Program-made: the position numbers and the translations under genes | Notes under the pieces: model-generated | What the model was told of the DNA's origin: nothing | Seen by the model: only the letters and a program-made list of their open reading frames with translations | Databases searched by the model: none | Part shown: one piece after another, positions 22,801 to 34,108 of the stretch | Numbering within the stretch: position 1 is the first letter of the stretch | How the letters are laid out: every line of letters starts with the position of its first letter | Origin: Polytrichum commune | Taxonomy: Eukaryota > Streptophyta > Polytrichopsida > Polytrichales > Polytrichaceae | Assembly (NCBI GenBank): GCA_950295325.1 | Contig: OX485803.1 | Span: 11,158,001 to 11,222,000, forward strand | Direction: 5' to 3' | DNA length: 64,000 bases

Positions 22801-25800
22801 TACGTATCATCTTTGAGGATGGGAGTGTAAATCTTCTCACAAAGTCAATTGAGAAACGAGCTGAACCAGTAAGTTGATTACCATGGTTGAATATCTTTTG
22901 TGGAGGTCTAACTGATTACTAGGATAATTTAGGCCAAATGCAGTGCACCATTTATGGTACTTAGTGTCACATGCGTAACAGTGTCATTTACCCTATTTTG
23001 AGGCGTATGCTAGGTTGCACTAATGATCACCAAACTTCACCATTAGTGTCACCTCATGACACTTGGTGTTCAAGTGTGCTTACTAATGTTGGCATGAGTA
23101 TGTTTAATATTGTTATGAGGTGTATTCCTATGTTACACAATGGGCTACAAGTTATTTGAAGTGTACACAAATGGCACTTGGCACTAGTATGCTCAAGAAT
23201 ATCTTCCTCTTCCAGTAGTATACTCAATAATATTTTTTCCTTGTATACTAAAACACAAGACTATTAATTAAGTACCCCAATGTGCTATGCTCAATGTCAT
23301 AATGTAAATGATATTTCACTTAAAAGAGTTACTTATGTTGACGAATAGTATCATATTGGCAATTAGCGGATGTGAAACTTCGAGACCTCAAGGCATCTAG
23401 TTTAGGCCCTTTGCAAACTGTGTACATGATACTAAATACCATAATTGTTGTAGTGATGAAACATTGCATTCTTAAGTGGTGTAGTGGGTGTTAACCCTAC
23501 ATAAGCATCTTGGATAGCATACACGCAGTGAGATTCTTTTTGGGATGGTCTTTTATGTTGAATCTTGGTAGATGGGAGAAGGATTTATCCAAAGATAGGT
23601 TACCATGAGGTGTCGACTAATGAGAGTTTGCCACTTGGATCTGCTTGGCACTTTATGCCATGTGATCAAGGACCTTGATTCTTGGATTTAATCTTGAAGC
23701 TAGAATAGAAAGAGAACATCCTTACACATGCTATGAATTGATATACAACACTGTTGTATAATCATGTATAGAAGGTTATTGCAAATTTAGCGCCCTGGTG
23801 AAAGCACCATTCCTGATGTGTTGTATTTTGACCAGGTGATTGGATTGCAAGGAGGTGCACTTTTGGGAGTCATATACAAGATGCCTAGACGACACAGTAC
23901 TACAAATCTGGGACTTTCAGCAGCGGCAGGTGCAAGTGGCTCCTTTGAGGACCCCTCCGCAGGCAGTGGGAAGACCACAGAAGCACCACAGAACTTTCAA
24001 CTTTACAGGTAAAGTCATGGTTTAGTCAGCATGAGTTGGGCCATCATTGTGGTTGACATTGAAGCTTTTTTGTTTCAACACAGGTTTGAACATTCCACTC
24101 GGCAAACTTATTTATTCATTCTACGTGTCAAATCTGCAAGGATCTGTTGGTCTGTTTATCTTTCATGTGAGCTGAAAAGTGTTATGGTTGTCCTTTGTGT
24201 GATGCAGTTGGGAAACTTTCAAGGCAGTGAGTGGGATGTTGCCACAACCAGAATGGAGTGCTTGGGACCAGACTGTAGAATACTGTGCTCTTGCTTATCA
24301 AAAGTATGTTGTCATCTCTGCATTGCGACCACAGTATCGATACCTAGGTAATGTAGCTATTGGAGCTGCAACAGGTGGTATGTGGCATCGTCGCCAGCTA
24401 TTTCTGGCCACACCAACCACAATTGAGTGAGCACCTTCCCCCCCCCCCCCCCCCGGCCCCCCCAAACTTTCAATTTATCATTTTGGTAATTCCCTGTACT
24501 GCTTGGTTTGAATTGCAGATCACCATGATAGCAAGGTGTGAGATTACCTTTTTGTGATAAGTTCTATACTTGGAGAACCTGAAACTTAAGTGCTTGATTT
24601 AACTGAGGGATAGTCAAGATGACTCATTGTTTAAATTTCATAAATAACTCTGACGGATGTTAGCATGACCTAAATTAAGGCCAACCTTTTTTCTTCTGCC
24701 AGGTGTGTATTTGTGGATGCTGGGGTGAGTCCTGTGGATCTAGAAAGAAAAAGAAGGAAGGAAGAGCAGAAGGCTCTTGAGGCACAGTCAAGGGTGTTTG
24801 CACAGAATAGTGAGCTGGCATTGCTTACTGTGGAGGGGCCTAAAGCAGTCAGTATAACAGACAGAATGGCCTTGCGGCCTCCCATGCTACAGGTTGTCAG
24901 GCTGGCTTCATTTCAAACAGCTCCCTCAGTACCCCCGTTTGTTTCCCTGCATAAAATTACTAAGACTGATGGAGAAGTGCCAAATCCGTTGAAGGATCTG
25001 GAAGGAGGGAGAGTGAATAATGAGCCAGCTGTAGCTGGCGGCGGTGTTTCTGTTGCTGTTTCCAGATTGCCACCAGAGCAGAAACGGCCAGTCGGACCCC
25101 TTGTGGTTGTGGGTGTGAAGGATGGTGTCCTTTGGTTGGTTGACAGGTATTCTATCTCCACTTTTCAGAATCACTTGAGTTGCAATTACGAATTGCGAAG
25201 ATAACCACTTCTGTAGAGTTTTGCTTTGGAACCTATTTCTTTATCTTCTATCAGTATTAATGTTGTTGGTCATGTGTTAATTGCTCATGTGTGAAAATCA
25301 TCCTGAAATTTGTTTTGTTTTTAACAGGTACATGACAGCACATGCAATAGCACTAAGTCATCCAGGAATTCGATGTCGATGCTTAGCTGCATATGGAGAT
25401 GCTGTCAGTGCTGTGAAATGGTAAGTTTCCCTTCCCAAGGCACACATCTCATTGGATTTTGAGATGGTTATGGCATTCCTGAGCATGTCCCTTTGAGTTG
25501 ACAGATTTATGTTGTATTGCGGCTCTTTTATGAAGGCAAATAGCAATCTGCTTTATGTTGACTTATTTACCTAATGGCAGGGCTTCTCGACTTGGGAGAG
25601 AGCACCATGACGACTTGGCACACTTCATGGTTGGCATGGGTTATGCAACTGAAGCGCTTCATCTTCCTGGCATTTCAAAAAGGTCAAATTTAGATTCTCT
25701 TTGCTCTTTCTACATTTCTTTGCCACTTTTCCTTAGCTGAGGACAGATCATGTGCATTACTATAAGTAATTTGAGCCCATCATTTGAAACTCGGAGTTTC

Positions 25801-28800
25801 TCAGCTACTTCGTAAGCATATTAGAGCTACTCTGTTTTGGCAACAGCAAAATAAATTTCTAGTTTTTATCTGTCCTGACTTCTATTATGGTGCACACCTT
25901 TCACAGAAATACTACACTAAATATGATATTTAGTGTCATCATTCTAATTGTCTTGCTCAATACTAATTGTAAACCGTGATATAATGTCACCAACACTAAA
26001 TGTTAACCCAACATTATTTGTCACTCCTTGTAATTTTTTGGGGGGATTATAGATTTACAGTGTTGCAATTACTGTCACGTACCAAATGATTTTTCATCCA
26101 AATTTCAATTATCCATGACAATATTTCATCACCAGTTTCTGACAAGAGAAGTTAGGGTTTTGGCCAATGGATGAACTCATCCATCATCCATCATCCATGA
26201 CAGTATTTTGTTCGCTTATTCATAAGCAGTGTCATCCAAAAAGTTACCATAGCGACATTAAATACCATATGACACTGAGTAACATATTTAGTGTAGCTAC
26301 TGAAATCTAAGGTTACAAATGCAGAGAGACTTAACCCTTGCAGTGAATCATTCCCCCCTATTTTCCCGTTGACATATCCATTGGTCTATTCAACTAAATA
26401 TATGTATCTGCCCTGCAGATTGGAGTTTGACCTTGCCATGCAGAGTGGAGACTTGAAGAGAGCTCTGCAAACCCTCATAGTCCTGAGCAACAGTAGGGGA
26501 ATTGGGCAGGATATTGAGCTGAGTGCTGATGGCATTGGAGTACTCTCTCTTACAGCAACCCAAGAGGCAAAGGCTGAGGCTGTTTTTGGGGTTGTAAAAT
26601 TTGCCAGTGAGTTTTTGGACTTGATTGATGCTGCTGATGCTACTGCACAGGGTGACATAGCTGGGCAGGCTCTGAAAAGGCTTGCAGCTGCTGGTGCTGT
26701 GGAAGGTGCTCTTCAACCAAATGAACTTAGAAGATTGTCATTACGCCTTGCAACTCATGGGGAACTGACCAGACTGGCGGTAATTGCTCAATCAGAACTT
26801 CATGTCTAATTGGTTGGATTTGATAAAGAAAAAACTACTTTGTTGTATGTTTATGTCTGCTCCTTAGGGCCATCATACGGTTATAACTTGCAATGGAACC
26901 TTCAGACCATGAATAACTCAACCTAGGCATGGTACCGATATGCTGCATTTAATGGTCTAGTTTATTACTTCAAAACCGTATTTATAAACCCAATTGTTAA
27001 GATTTATGCTGTTGAAGAGCTTGGAAAGTACTGCAATTCATTATTAGCTAAGTATTGCATGTCCACACAGCACTGATGCCATTGAAGCTGATGTCGAGTG
27101 AAAATACACCTGGTATACCTTGTAATGCAAAATCTTGTCAGTATTTCTGACATATGAACACATGTGATACAATTTTGCAGGTGCAAGTGAACACCATGCT
27201 CTCTGCTGGACAGGGCCGTGAGGCAGCACTTGCAGCTGCTCTTCTGAATGACCCCAATCTCATGGAAAAATCTTGGTTGGATACAGGCATGTTTGCTGAG
27301 GCTGCTCTTCATGCCCATGTGAGTAACTATTTTCTTACAAACTTGTCCTGCAATTATGTATTAACTTTTTCCCGTTTGAGAACTTCCACTTTAGAAGAAT
27401 GACAGAATTGTTGAGAAAAATGAGAACTGTTCATCACCCATTGTCTTAGTGTGTTAGCAGGGGGAAAGTGCTTGTGTTACCTTGATATGTGTTGCCTTGG
27501 TGGAAAAGTTTGAGTGAAAATAATGGCAAGTGAATGATATGAGTACTACAGTAAATATTGTATTTATTGTCACTTACAATTTGAACTTTCATACTGCTAT
27601 ATCTATTTACTGTATATCTCATATTTTACCAACAAATGTCAAATTGGTTGTTTGGACGTTATTGAACATTAACAGTTTCACTTGTTAAAAAATTACATCA
27701 ATAGTGGAAAGGTATAGCATTGTGTAACTCCAAATAGTAAGTGACACTAAATATCATATTCAGTGTATCTCTCGTCTCCATCTTTTCTTAGAAAGGTTCA
27801 GGGACGAATGACTCACATGATAGGGTTCAAGGTGCTCACATGTACTGATGCGTAATGTTCTTGCAGTCAAATGGGAGACCCTCGCTCAAATTAATCATGC
27901 AGCAATGGAACAAGCTTGTCCAGAAGCAGCATGGAGTTGGGGATGCAGTGAAACCCAAGCCTCTAAATTTGACTCCAGTCTCTGGAGCTGACCTTCTTGC
28001 ACCAATGGAAGCTACCCCCCCTGTTACTCCAGAGAAAGGCAAATCAATACCAGGGACCCCAAATCAACAGCAAGCAGTGGCAAAAAGGCCAGTGATTGAA
28101 ATAGTCGCTCCACCTAGCATTCTGACATCTGGGGTAAAGGTAGCAGGAACACCACCACTCAAGGCAAATGCAATGGGCCAACAACAGGCAGCCAATCTCC
28201 TCATAGCAGGAATAGCACCTCCGGGACAACAACTTATGATCGAAGGCCCTCCCGCCCCTGCAAATCAAGCCGGACAACAACTCATGATCGAAGGTCCTCC
28301 AGCAGTAGCAGCAGATCAACCGGGACAGCAGCAACTCATGATTGAGGGTCCTGTTTCTGGGGTTCAAAATCCTGCTGTTGCTGGTGCTCCTGGGCCTTCA
28401 ATGATGGTTGATACCCAGTTTCCAGGTGCTTTGGTTGGTGGCCCACCAAGCACTCTCAATATGGGAGTCACTTTTCCAGGTGCACCAGGCTTCCAACCCA
28501 TGGGATTATCTTTCCCTCCAGGCACACAACCACCACTTGGACCAGGTGCAGTGACTGGTTTTGAAGCACTTGGAATGGCTCCATTTGTGGCGCAGCCAAT
28601 TGCAGATTTCTCAGACCTTGATGGATTCAAAGCCACGAGACCTTCAACACCTCCTCCCAGTATTTCGCAGCCCTTGGGAGGATTTTTCTCTTCTCCCACA
28701 GGCTTTCCTGCGTCCTCTTCAGCTTCTGCCTTAATGGACCTCTCTCCAACACCTGCATTTACTGCAAACCCAGTTGCTGCCCCAGCTCGGCCTGGAACTC

Positions 28801-28841
28801 CACCACCAGCCAATGGCAACGAGTTGATTTCACTCACTTGA
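16818..28841 (+). CDS. TWD40-1: TPLATE complex subunit TWD40-1 (WD40 repeat protein), 21 exons
   Basis: The product is a subunit of the plant TPLATE complex, an adaptor for clathrin-mediated endocytosis at the plasma membrane. Exons: 16818-16949, 18273-18357, 18556-18598, 18896-19144, 19321-19420, 19635-19709, 19918-20016, 20247-20363, 20825-20940, 21156-21255, 21514-21801, 22344-22420, 22538-22868, 23836-24008, 24208-24426, 24703-25146, 25328-25420, 25581-25682, 26419-26779, 27181-27318, 27867-28841. All junctions are GT-AG, phases agree, and the sum is 4317 nt (1438 residues plus stop). By recall, Arabidopsis TWD40-1 (At3g50590, about 1600 residues) aligns throughout, starting at MLRLRAFRPT. 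WD repeats fill about 12-400 (SGGNDGTLSLW 233-243, IGADKTLAIWD near 285-295). KGGSSRKAKEA plus an Ala run (about 557-578) follows. Residues about 700-1114 form the alpha-solenoid-like part. The last exon (1115-1438) is a Pro/Gly/Gln-rich tail. No broken frame is seen. Confidence 0.95.
17045..17860 (+). repeat. Three tandem copies of a 250-300 bp unit inside TWD40-1 intron 1
   Basis: Units start near 17045, 17293 and 17609. Each begins around TAGGG(C/T)G(A), then GTGAA.TCAT..GAAGG, 'CTGAAC.TAC.CAAACAGAT', 'GGGTTCGTCA..GACT', 'CGTAATCA.A.GGAGG.TCTGGGTAG' and 'CTGACTGTCGAGGGTGACCAGAATTTTAC'-like blocks (short words vary between units). The intron is 1323 bp, the longest of the gene, and first introns of plant genes often hold expression-enhancing sequence, so the triplication could matter for expression. 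That is inference. Confidence 0.85.
22943..23453. mobile_element. MITE, 'ATTTAGTGT' family, long form, inside TWD40-1 intron 13
   Basis: About 510 bp. It matches 14794-15333 along its length in the same orientation and has the same inverted ends (left GCACCATTTATGGTACTTAG, right inverted CTACAACAATTATGGTATTT). It occupies half of the 967-bp intron, well away from both splice sites. The short open frames seen inside both copies agree only because the DNA does. Confidence 0.85.
24437..24466 (+). repeat. Poly-C tract next to the intron 15 donor
   Basis: A run of about 16-18 C, GG, then 7 C begins 10 bases after the GTGAGC donor of exon 15. Such a run may be polymorphic or a sequencing artefact in length. 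The opposite strand could form a G-quadruplex. Confidence 0.9.
25912..26296. mobile_element. MITE, 'ATTTAGTGT' family (385 bp), inside TWD40-1 intron 18
   Basis: Starts CTACACTAAATATGATATTT and ends with ATATTTAGTGTAG, giving inverted ends of about 14-20 bp. Near the right end a second inner copy (GACATTAAATACCATATGAC) repeats the terminal motif. It includes a short (CATCCAT)n-like run near 26180-26200. Intron 18 is 736 bp and the element makes up half of it. Confidence 0.8.
27546..27767. mobile_element. MITE, 'ATTTAGTGT' family, short form (222 bp), inside TWD40-1 intron 20
   Basis: Left end CTACAGTAAATATTGTATTT and, 220 bp on, the right end AGTGACACTAAATATCATAT then TCAGTGTA. The interior (ACCAACAAATGTCAAATTGG, TTGTTTGGACG.TATTGAACA, ATAGCATTGTGTAACTCC) recurs at 44621-44838, 54715-54959 and, diverged, at 59985-60208, defining a subfamily. 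Confidence 0.85.
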
Positions 28842-29413
28842 CAATCAATAGGCCTTGAGTTGTAGAGTAACATGCACTTTGGTGTATATCCAGTATAGTT
28901 GAGCATGTTTCCAGGTTTGAGCTGAATTTGTTGCGCTCATTGTGCAGTTGTTGACATTTTTTTGGTGGCATAGCTGTAGGATTTATCCTAATTGAATTTC
29001 ATGTAGGCCTAAATGTAGTTTATCAAATACAGGTTTTAAATCTTCCCACGTGTATACCATTCTTTCTGTTAAGGAGGTGAACAGTTTCTTCAACACATTG
29101 GATGTGATATCCTGGCAACGAGTCTATCTTACTCACTGGGCAGTTGGCCTCAAGTTGTAGAGTGACATGCACTTTTGCTATATATTCATTTTACTTAGCA
29201 TGTTTCCAGGTTCCAGCTGAATTTGTTGCCCTCATTGTTGACAGCCGCATTTTTTTGGTGGCATAGCTCTAGGATATATCCTAATTGAATTTCCCATAGG
29301 GTTTAATGTGCTTTATCAAAGCAGGTTTTTAAATCTTTCCATATCTATACCTTTCTGTCTGTCAACAAGGTGGAGAGTCTCTCCAACTTGTTGGGATGTG
29401 ATATCCTGGAAAC
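28815..29413 (+). repeat. 299-bp tandem duplication across the TWD40-1 stop codon and 3' flank
   Basis: Unit 1 starts at 28815 within the last codons (GGCAACGAGTTGATTTCACT) and unit 2 starts at 29114 (GGCAACGAGTCTATCTTACT). Shared landmarks follow in order in both units: 'GTAGAGT.ACATGCACTTT', 'GCATGTTTCCAGGTT', 'AGCTGAATTTGTTGC', 'TTTTTTTGGTGGCATAGCT', 'TATCCTAATTGAATTTC' and 'GATGTGATATCCTGG'. In unit 2 the position of the TGA stop reads GGG. The duplicate therefore lies in the 3' untranslated or downstream region. About 80% similarity by eye. Confidence 0.9.
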
Positions 29414-29909
29414 TGAAGTTTATGTCCCCTTCATCTATGTACTAGAAGAAGTTACCAGTCATTGGCATAGATTTTGCTATGACAGGTGAAAGAGGTACAT
29501 CATTGCTACAATGAGTGTGTGGCACTAATTCCAAAAACGTGCTCTATTTTGCCAAATCCCAAAAGTAGTGAGGGCTGAAATTTTTACTGAGTGATACTAA
29601 ATTTATGAATACATGCTTAATTACCATACATTTCACAAAATTAGTGCGTGCTCTAAGGTGCTTGTAGAGCAATTTTTTTTTTAAAAATGCAAACACACGC
29701 TTGTCAATGAAAAGTGCCAAGGTGAATAAAGCCGGTACATTCAATAAATAATGTTACTGTGTATAATATTATCAATAAATAGTGCCAAGATGGACAATGC
29801 TTCCTATATCTTTTGGTGGCACTAATTTCATAACATATAGTAATTTAGTATTACCTTAACTAATTTCCCGAACACATTATTAGCCCTCCCTCCTTAACCA
29901 TAACATTAC
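29414..29909. other. Intergenic after TWD40-1
   Basis: No gene recognised; AT-rich, with possible polyadenylation-type words (AATAAA at several places from 29725). A likely transcript end of TWD40-1 lies somewhere between 28.9 and 29.5 kb but cannot be fixed. Confidence 0.4.
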
Positions 29910-29912
29910 TTA

Positions 29913-30440
29913 GGGCCTGTTTAGACTTGGGGCCAAGGCCATTGGGAACGAAGGCCAATAATGTCCCATGTGGCATGCAAATGGGCCCCCAATGCCATTA
30001 ATAAGAAAGTAACCTAACTCCATTCATTGCTTTCATGTGTAAACCTATTTAGGTGGGTTTGGGGCCATTTGGAGGTTGCAATTATGAGATGCTTATCCAC
30101 GTACCAACGTACTCATGAACTATTCTGTAGATAATGATTAAAGTATAATAATTTTAGAATTTCTCCCCTCCTATTCAATGCTCGAAGAATAAACTACTAC
30201 AAGCAAATAAAAGCTTTGACAATGGCCTCAACTAGAGGGAAAGAGTTCACAAGGTTGGGAGCTCTCTTTTCCAAGGCTTGAGGCCATTGTCATGATGAAT
30301 AAAATAATTTATTTGTTAATTGGCCCCAACTCATGGTGTAAACTTGAAGAGGCGAGTCCCAACCTCTCTACCAATGAGAGGAGTGGATTTCTTGCATCCC
30401 AGCCCATTTTTGAGCCCTGACTCCAAGTCTAAACCCGCCC
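29913..30440. mobile_element. PIF/Harbinger-like MITE (528 bp), TTA target duplication
   Basis: The left end GGGCCTGTTTAGACTTGG and the right end (inverted) GGGCGGGTTTAGACTTGG form the terminal inverted repeat. TTA stands directly outside both ends (29910-29912 and 30441-30443). A TTA/TAA duplication with G-rich ends is typical of the PIF/Harbinger (Tourist-like) group, and GGGCCTGTTT is a known kind of Tourist end. No transposase inside. Confidence 0.85.
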
Positions 30441-30443
30441 TTA

Positions 30444-32282
30444 GTGTTCAACATTTGTTTTGTAACGAAACTCTAATTTCTTGTTGGAAGTTTCTTTGGC
30501 ATGAACCACCCAACCACGAGGTAAGATAAAAGGATTCTTACTCTTGCGCAAGAGCCCTTTATATAGCTCCCCACCATGTCCAGTTGTCTTAAGTTTAACT
30601 GAAGTAAAAGCAAGTTCAACTATAATGAACTCTATGCTTTTACTTCAAACTCATTCTAAACTACAGTTATCTTAGTTCTAGTCCAACATGTACCAATAGT
30701 GGCCCATGTTACATGTTTTGTGGGCCCTCAAAATACAATAGTGGGATGCTCGAAAAGTTGCGCAAAGAGACTCAAATTCAAAGTGAGCTCCCAACATCGC
30801 ACTATTAAATCTGAGGGCTCATGTTGTTGAGTAATGTTATGATTGGGATAATCAATGTAATGAGGATTTTTCATATTATAAAACTCAAAGTTAAATACAT
30901 GTTTTATTAGCATTTTCACTTGGGGAATGAAATTCCAATCAATTGCTTATTTGCTAAGTGGAAGTGAAAATATATATTGGATTTTGGGCCTCGAAGTTGA
31001 GGTGCGCTCATCAATAACAATTTAACGTCAATCAATTCAACGTGAATTTGAGCCCATTGGCCATATCATGTTCAAGAGTCCCCTTGGTGCATGACATGGT
31101 TTACTATATACCTTACGGTAGGCGGGCCCTTGTATGTAGAGGTCATGTAACCTAGTATCATTTTGTTATGTGAGGGGGGGGGGTGATATGGGTTCTTGTT
31201 TGTTATAGAGTTTCTTCTTATTGAGTACTAGGTATGTTAGGTATTTAATAGCAATTTGGTGAATATTTTTCATGGTTATTTTTATGAGTGCCATTGGGAT
31301 TTGTAGTTTTTTGAGGAGTTATATACTTCTTGTGTGTATTGCACCTCTTACTCCTGCGGTGATAGTTATGAGGGGTCTCGTTTTCTAACCTTGTGCTTTT
31401 ATTGCGTCTATTAGCGTATTTGGTTTTTTTTGGTTTGTATGGTTTGTTCAATAAATATGTCATGTGTGAAGGTGAATTCTATGATTTGTATGGTTAGGTA
31501 TGGTGTGGGTATCAGGGGGTCGTTTTGTCTGTATGTTGCACCATGTATGTAGGTGCACTCAATATGGGTTTTGCGGACAAGGCACCAAAGGCGGAGCATG
31601 CAATGCTTTTCAGTCAAGTTCAAAAAAACTTTTCTCAAGGAGACCCCTCCCCCAAAAAGCTCATTGGGGAGAGTTTAGCACCCCCCCCCCCCCCCTTTAT
31701 TTACATAGTTTCTAATAGATGTTGAGATTTTCTAACAACAATATTTAGGAAGTTTAGGTGTCACGATCTCTTGGAATTTCGTTAGGTCTACCTCCCAAGA
31801 CATGGGAAGAAAATTTGCTCATAGAAACGAGAAAAACATCATTGTTTCTAATTTGGGCCTATGGGATGCCAAGCATACTTCATATTCACAGACAATTGGC
31901 ATGGAACATGGCCCAAGCTACAACACTTATCATATGGCTAGGCCTAGACACACACCTCTTTAAGCTAAGCCCCTACCCCTATTAACAAGGTGAAGGGGGT
32001 CTAGTAAAAACATGACCCCCATACCTTTTTTTTGAAGGTCATGAGAGGTTCCACGTCAACCCACACCCATAAGTTGGGGTTAAATTTAAGTTTAGTTGAT
32101 CATGACCTACTAAGAACACCAACCTTCCTATTCTATGGGAATGAGACTATAGATTTCATTCCATTGAACATATGTTGGCTTAACCTATGAGTAGGTATAG
32201 AAGACCACCCTTACACTCTAGATATTCATCAATTAGCTTTATTTAAGAGAAAAAAAATTAAATTGGCAAAGTCAAACACGTC
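30444..32282. other. Intergenic, repeat relics
   Basis: No gene recognised. G- and C-runs lie at 31171-31181 and 31680-31695. Bases 31965-32060 are an inverted copy of material near 15620-15725. An AT-rich, thymine-biased stretch at 31190-31500 has no recognisable product. Confidence 0.4.
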
Positions 32283-32285
32283 TAA

Positions 32286-32694
32286 GGGCCACCTCATGCA
32301 CAAGCCAAGAACCACGATTACAAAATTTTGAGAGCCCAAAAGAAGTGTTCAAAGACCATCCCAAGACACTTCCACAACCATGTAGGGTGGTCACATGCCC
32401 TCAAGTGTAGTGTGAAGCCATATATGACCAAGTCCTCAACCAAATGCTATTTCAATGAATCTCTATTCATGTGGCGTCCTCCTATATGATAGAATATAAT
32501 AAAACAATGGTTGTGGAGTTTCGGAGCACCATGGCCTCCTAGTTTTGTGTTGGGCCTACCTCCAAGAGGCGGTTTTTGAAAATAGTCCATGAATCCATGT
32601 AGACTTTACATCCATCTTGCACTTACTCCGTTGGTCCCTCAAGTGTAGTGTGAAGCAAACTTGGACTGGCTCAGCCTTGTCCACCAAGTGGCCC
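32286..32694. mobile_element. PIF/Harbinger-like MITE (409 bp), TAA target duplication
   Basis: Starts GGGCCACCTCATGCACAAGC and ends CACCAAGTGGCCC, with TAA directly outside each end (32283-32285, 32695-32697). The interior matches 50489-50987 in inverted orientation over most of its length (shared words TCAAGTGTAGTGTGAAG, ACCAAATGCTATTT, CTACCTCCAAGAGG, CATGTAGACTTTACATCCAT). No transposase inside. Confidence 0.85.
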
Positions 32695-32697
32695 TAA

Positions 32698-34108
32698 GTG
32701 GCCTGTACATAAAATATGAAATTGCTTCATCCCAAGGTTGCTCTACATACATTCCAATTTATGTTCAAGATCTTTACACTGCATAGCTAGCCAACAATGC
32801 AGATGAATGTTAGAATTTTCAATCTGTATTGCAAAATGGAAATCCTTGTTTCAGACAATGCTTGTTATGCAACATGAAATATGTAAAAACATCATGTAGT
32901 TTTGCCTTGAAATTCAAATTGCAACTCTCAAAAGTCATTTTGGAACAAGCCACTCCTAAAGTCTTCTTCGCCAGATGTTGAAACAAGTGTCTGAGAGTCT
33001 GAAACTTCAAAATTTACAGCTCCATTTAAAGCTCAAAAGTTGTTAAGGTTCCTTGGCCTATGCAAGGTTTGCACTATGAAGAACCAAGTTTTCACAATTG
33101 GGCACACAAAATTTAACATGCTGCAAAAGAAATGAATGGCAACATCAGAGAAACACTAACAATAAGACAACCACACAATGCCCAAATTCTGAAAAGTTCC
33201 AAGAAATAAAACCGAGTTGAGAACAGAGCTCACTCGAGCCCTTGTAATCATGCCAAATTTCTCGACTCCATAGGTTGAGGATTTTCCAGTTGTCAACCTT
33301 CAAGGATGATAGAGACGCATCAACAGCCCTCAAAATGTGCACTGGGCTGAATAAGGATATATGTTTGATGATCTACATGATCCATAAACCCTAGGCCACC
33401 TTACCAACCAAGAATCTGCACCAAGGCAGATTTTGATCCTTAAACCCTACAACCGTAAACCCCTAACCAGGCTTGAACTTACTGAAGTACAGCACTGAAT
33501 TCGTACCCACCAGTACATATTCAAGGTACTTCATAGGGTAATCTGATCTTGATCAATCTGTAAGTCTTTAATCCAGAACCTTGTCCTCAAGAAGTTTCAC
33601 AAAATGCTTATGAATTTCCAAAATAGACTTCATCCTCCAAGGAAATGCCTACAAAGAAACAAGAAAGCAATCAATTCAGTTACATTTCAATCTATTTGGC
33701 AGGGTAACAGCACCTACTAATATACATAGAAATACTTCAACCTCTAGATACAATCACTGAAAATAAGTTACGATAAATTGTCAAGTATGTCCTAGCACAA
33801 TTTCAAACACAAGATTATACAAGGTTTCTGTATCATGCTTCAACCTAAGTTATCACCCATCCTTGTCACTTATCTTTCTGACATTGGACATACTGTGTTC
33901 AAAAAATAGAGCAGGCAAGCAAGATGCACATTCTCTATCCACACGTTTCGTGCATTGTGATCTATTTACCTCAGTGGCATCCGTAATCCGAACTGTTGAA
34001 GGCTTCATTCTGCGTGAATAACGCAGCACCTCAAAATTCGATGCCCAGTCCAAGGTCGGTCGGCAGATGAATGTTCTTCTATTTGACAATTTTATGCACC
34101 ATAAGCCT
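32698..34108. other. 3' flank of the methyltransferase gene; no separate gene recognised
   Basis: On the minus strand this is downstream of the methyltransferase stop. A 26-codon frame ending at a stop near 33571 follows an AG-preceded boundary near 33653 (GCATTTCCTTGGAGGATGAA on the minus strand). It could be part of a spliced 3' untranslated exon or chance. The minus-strand text gives no domain. Confidence 0.35.

Noticed and set aside
28044-28906. Minus-strand frames of 107 and 180 codons
   Set aside because: Antisense to the last exon of TWD40-1, whose Pro/Gly-rich composition keeps other frames open.
31190-31640. Possible organelle DNA insertion
   Set aside because: The T-rich strand bias looked unusual, but I recognise no plastid or mitochondrial gene in it.
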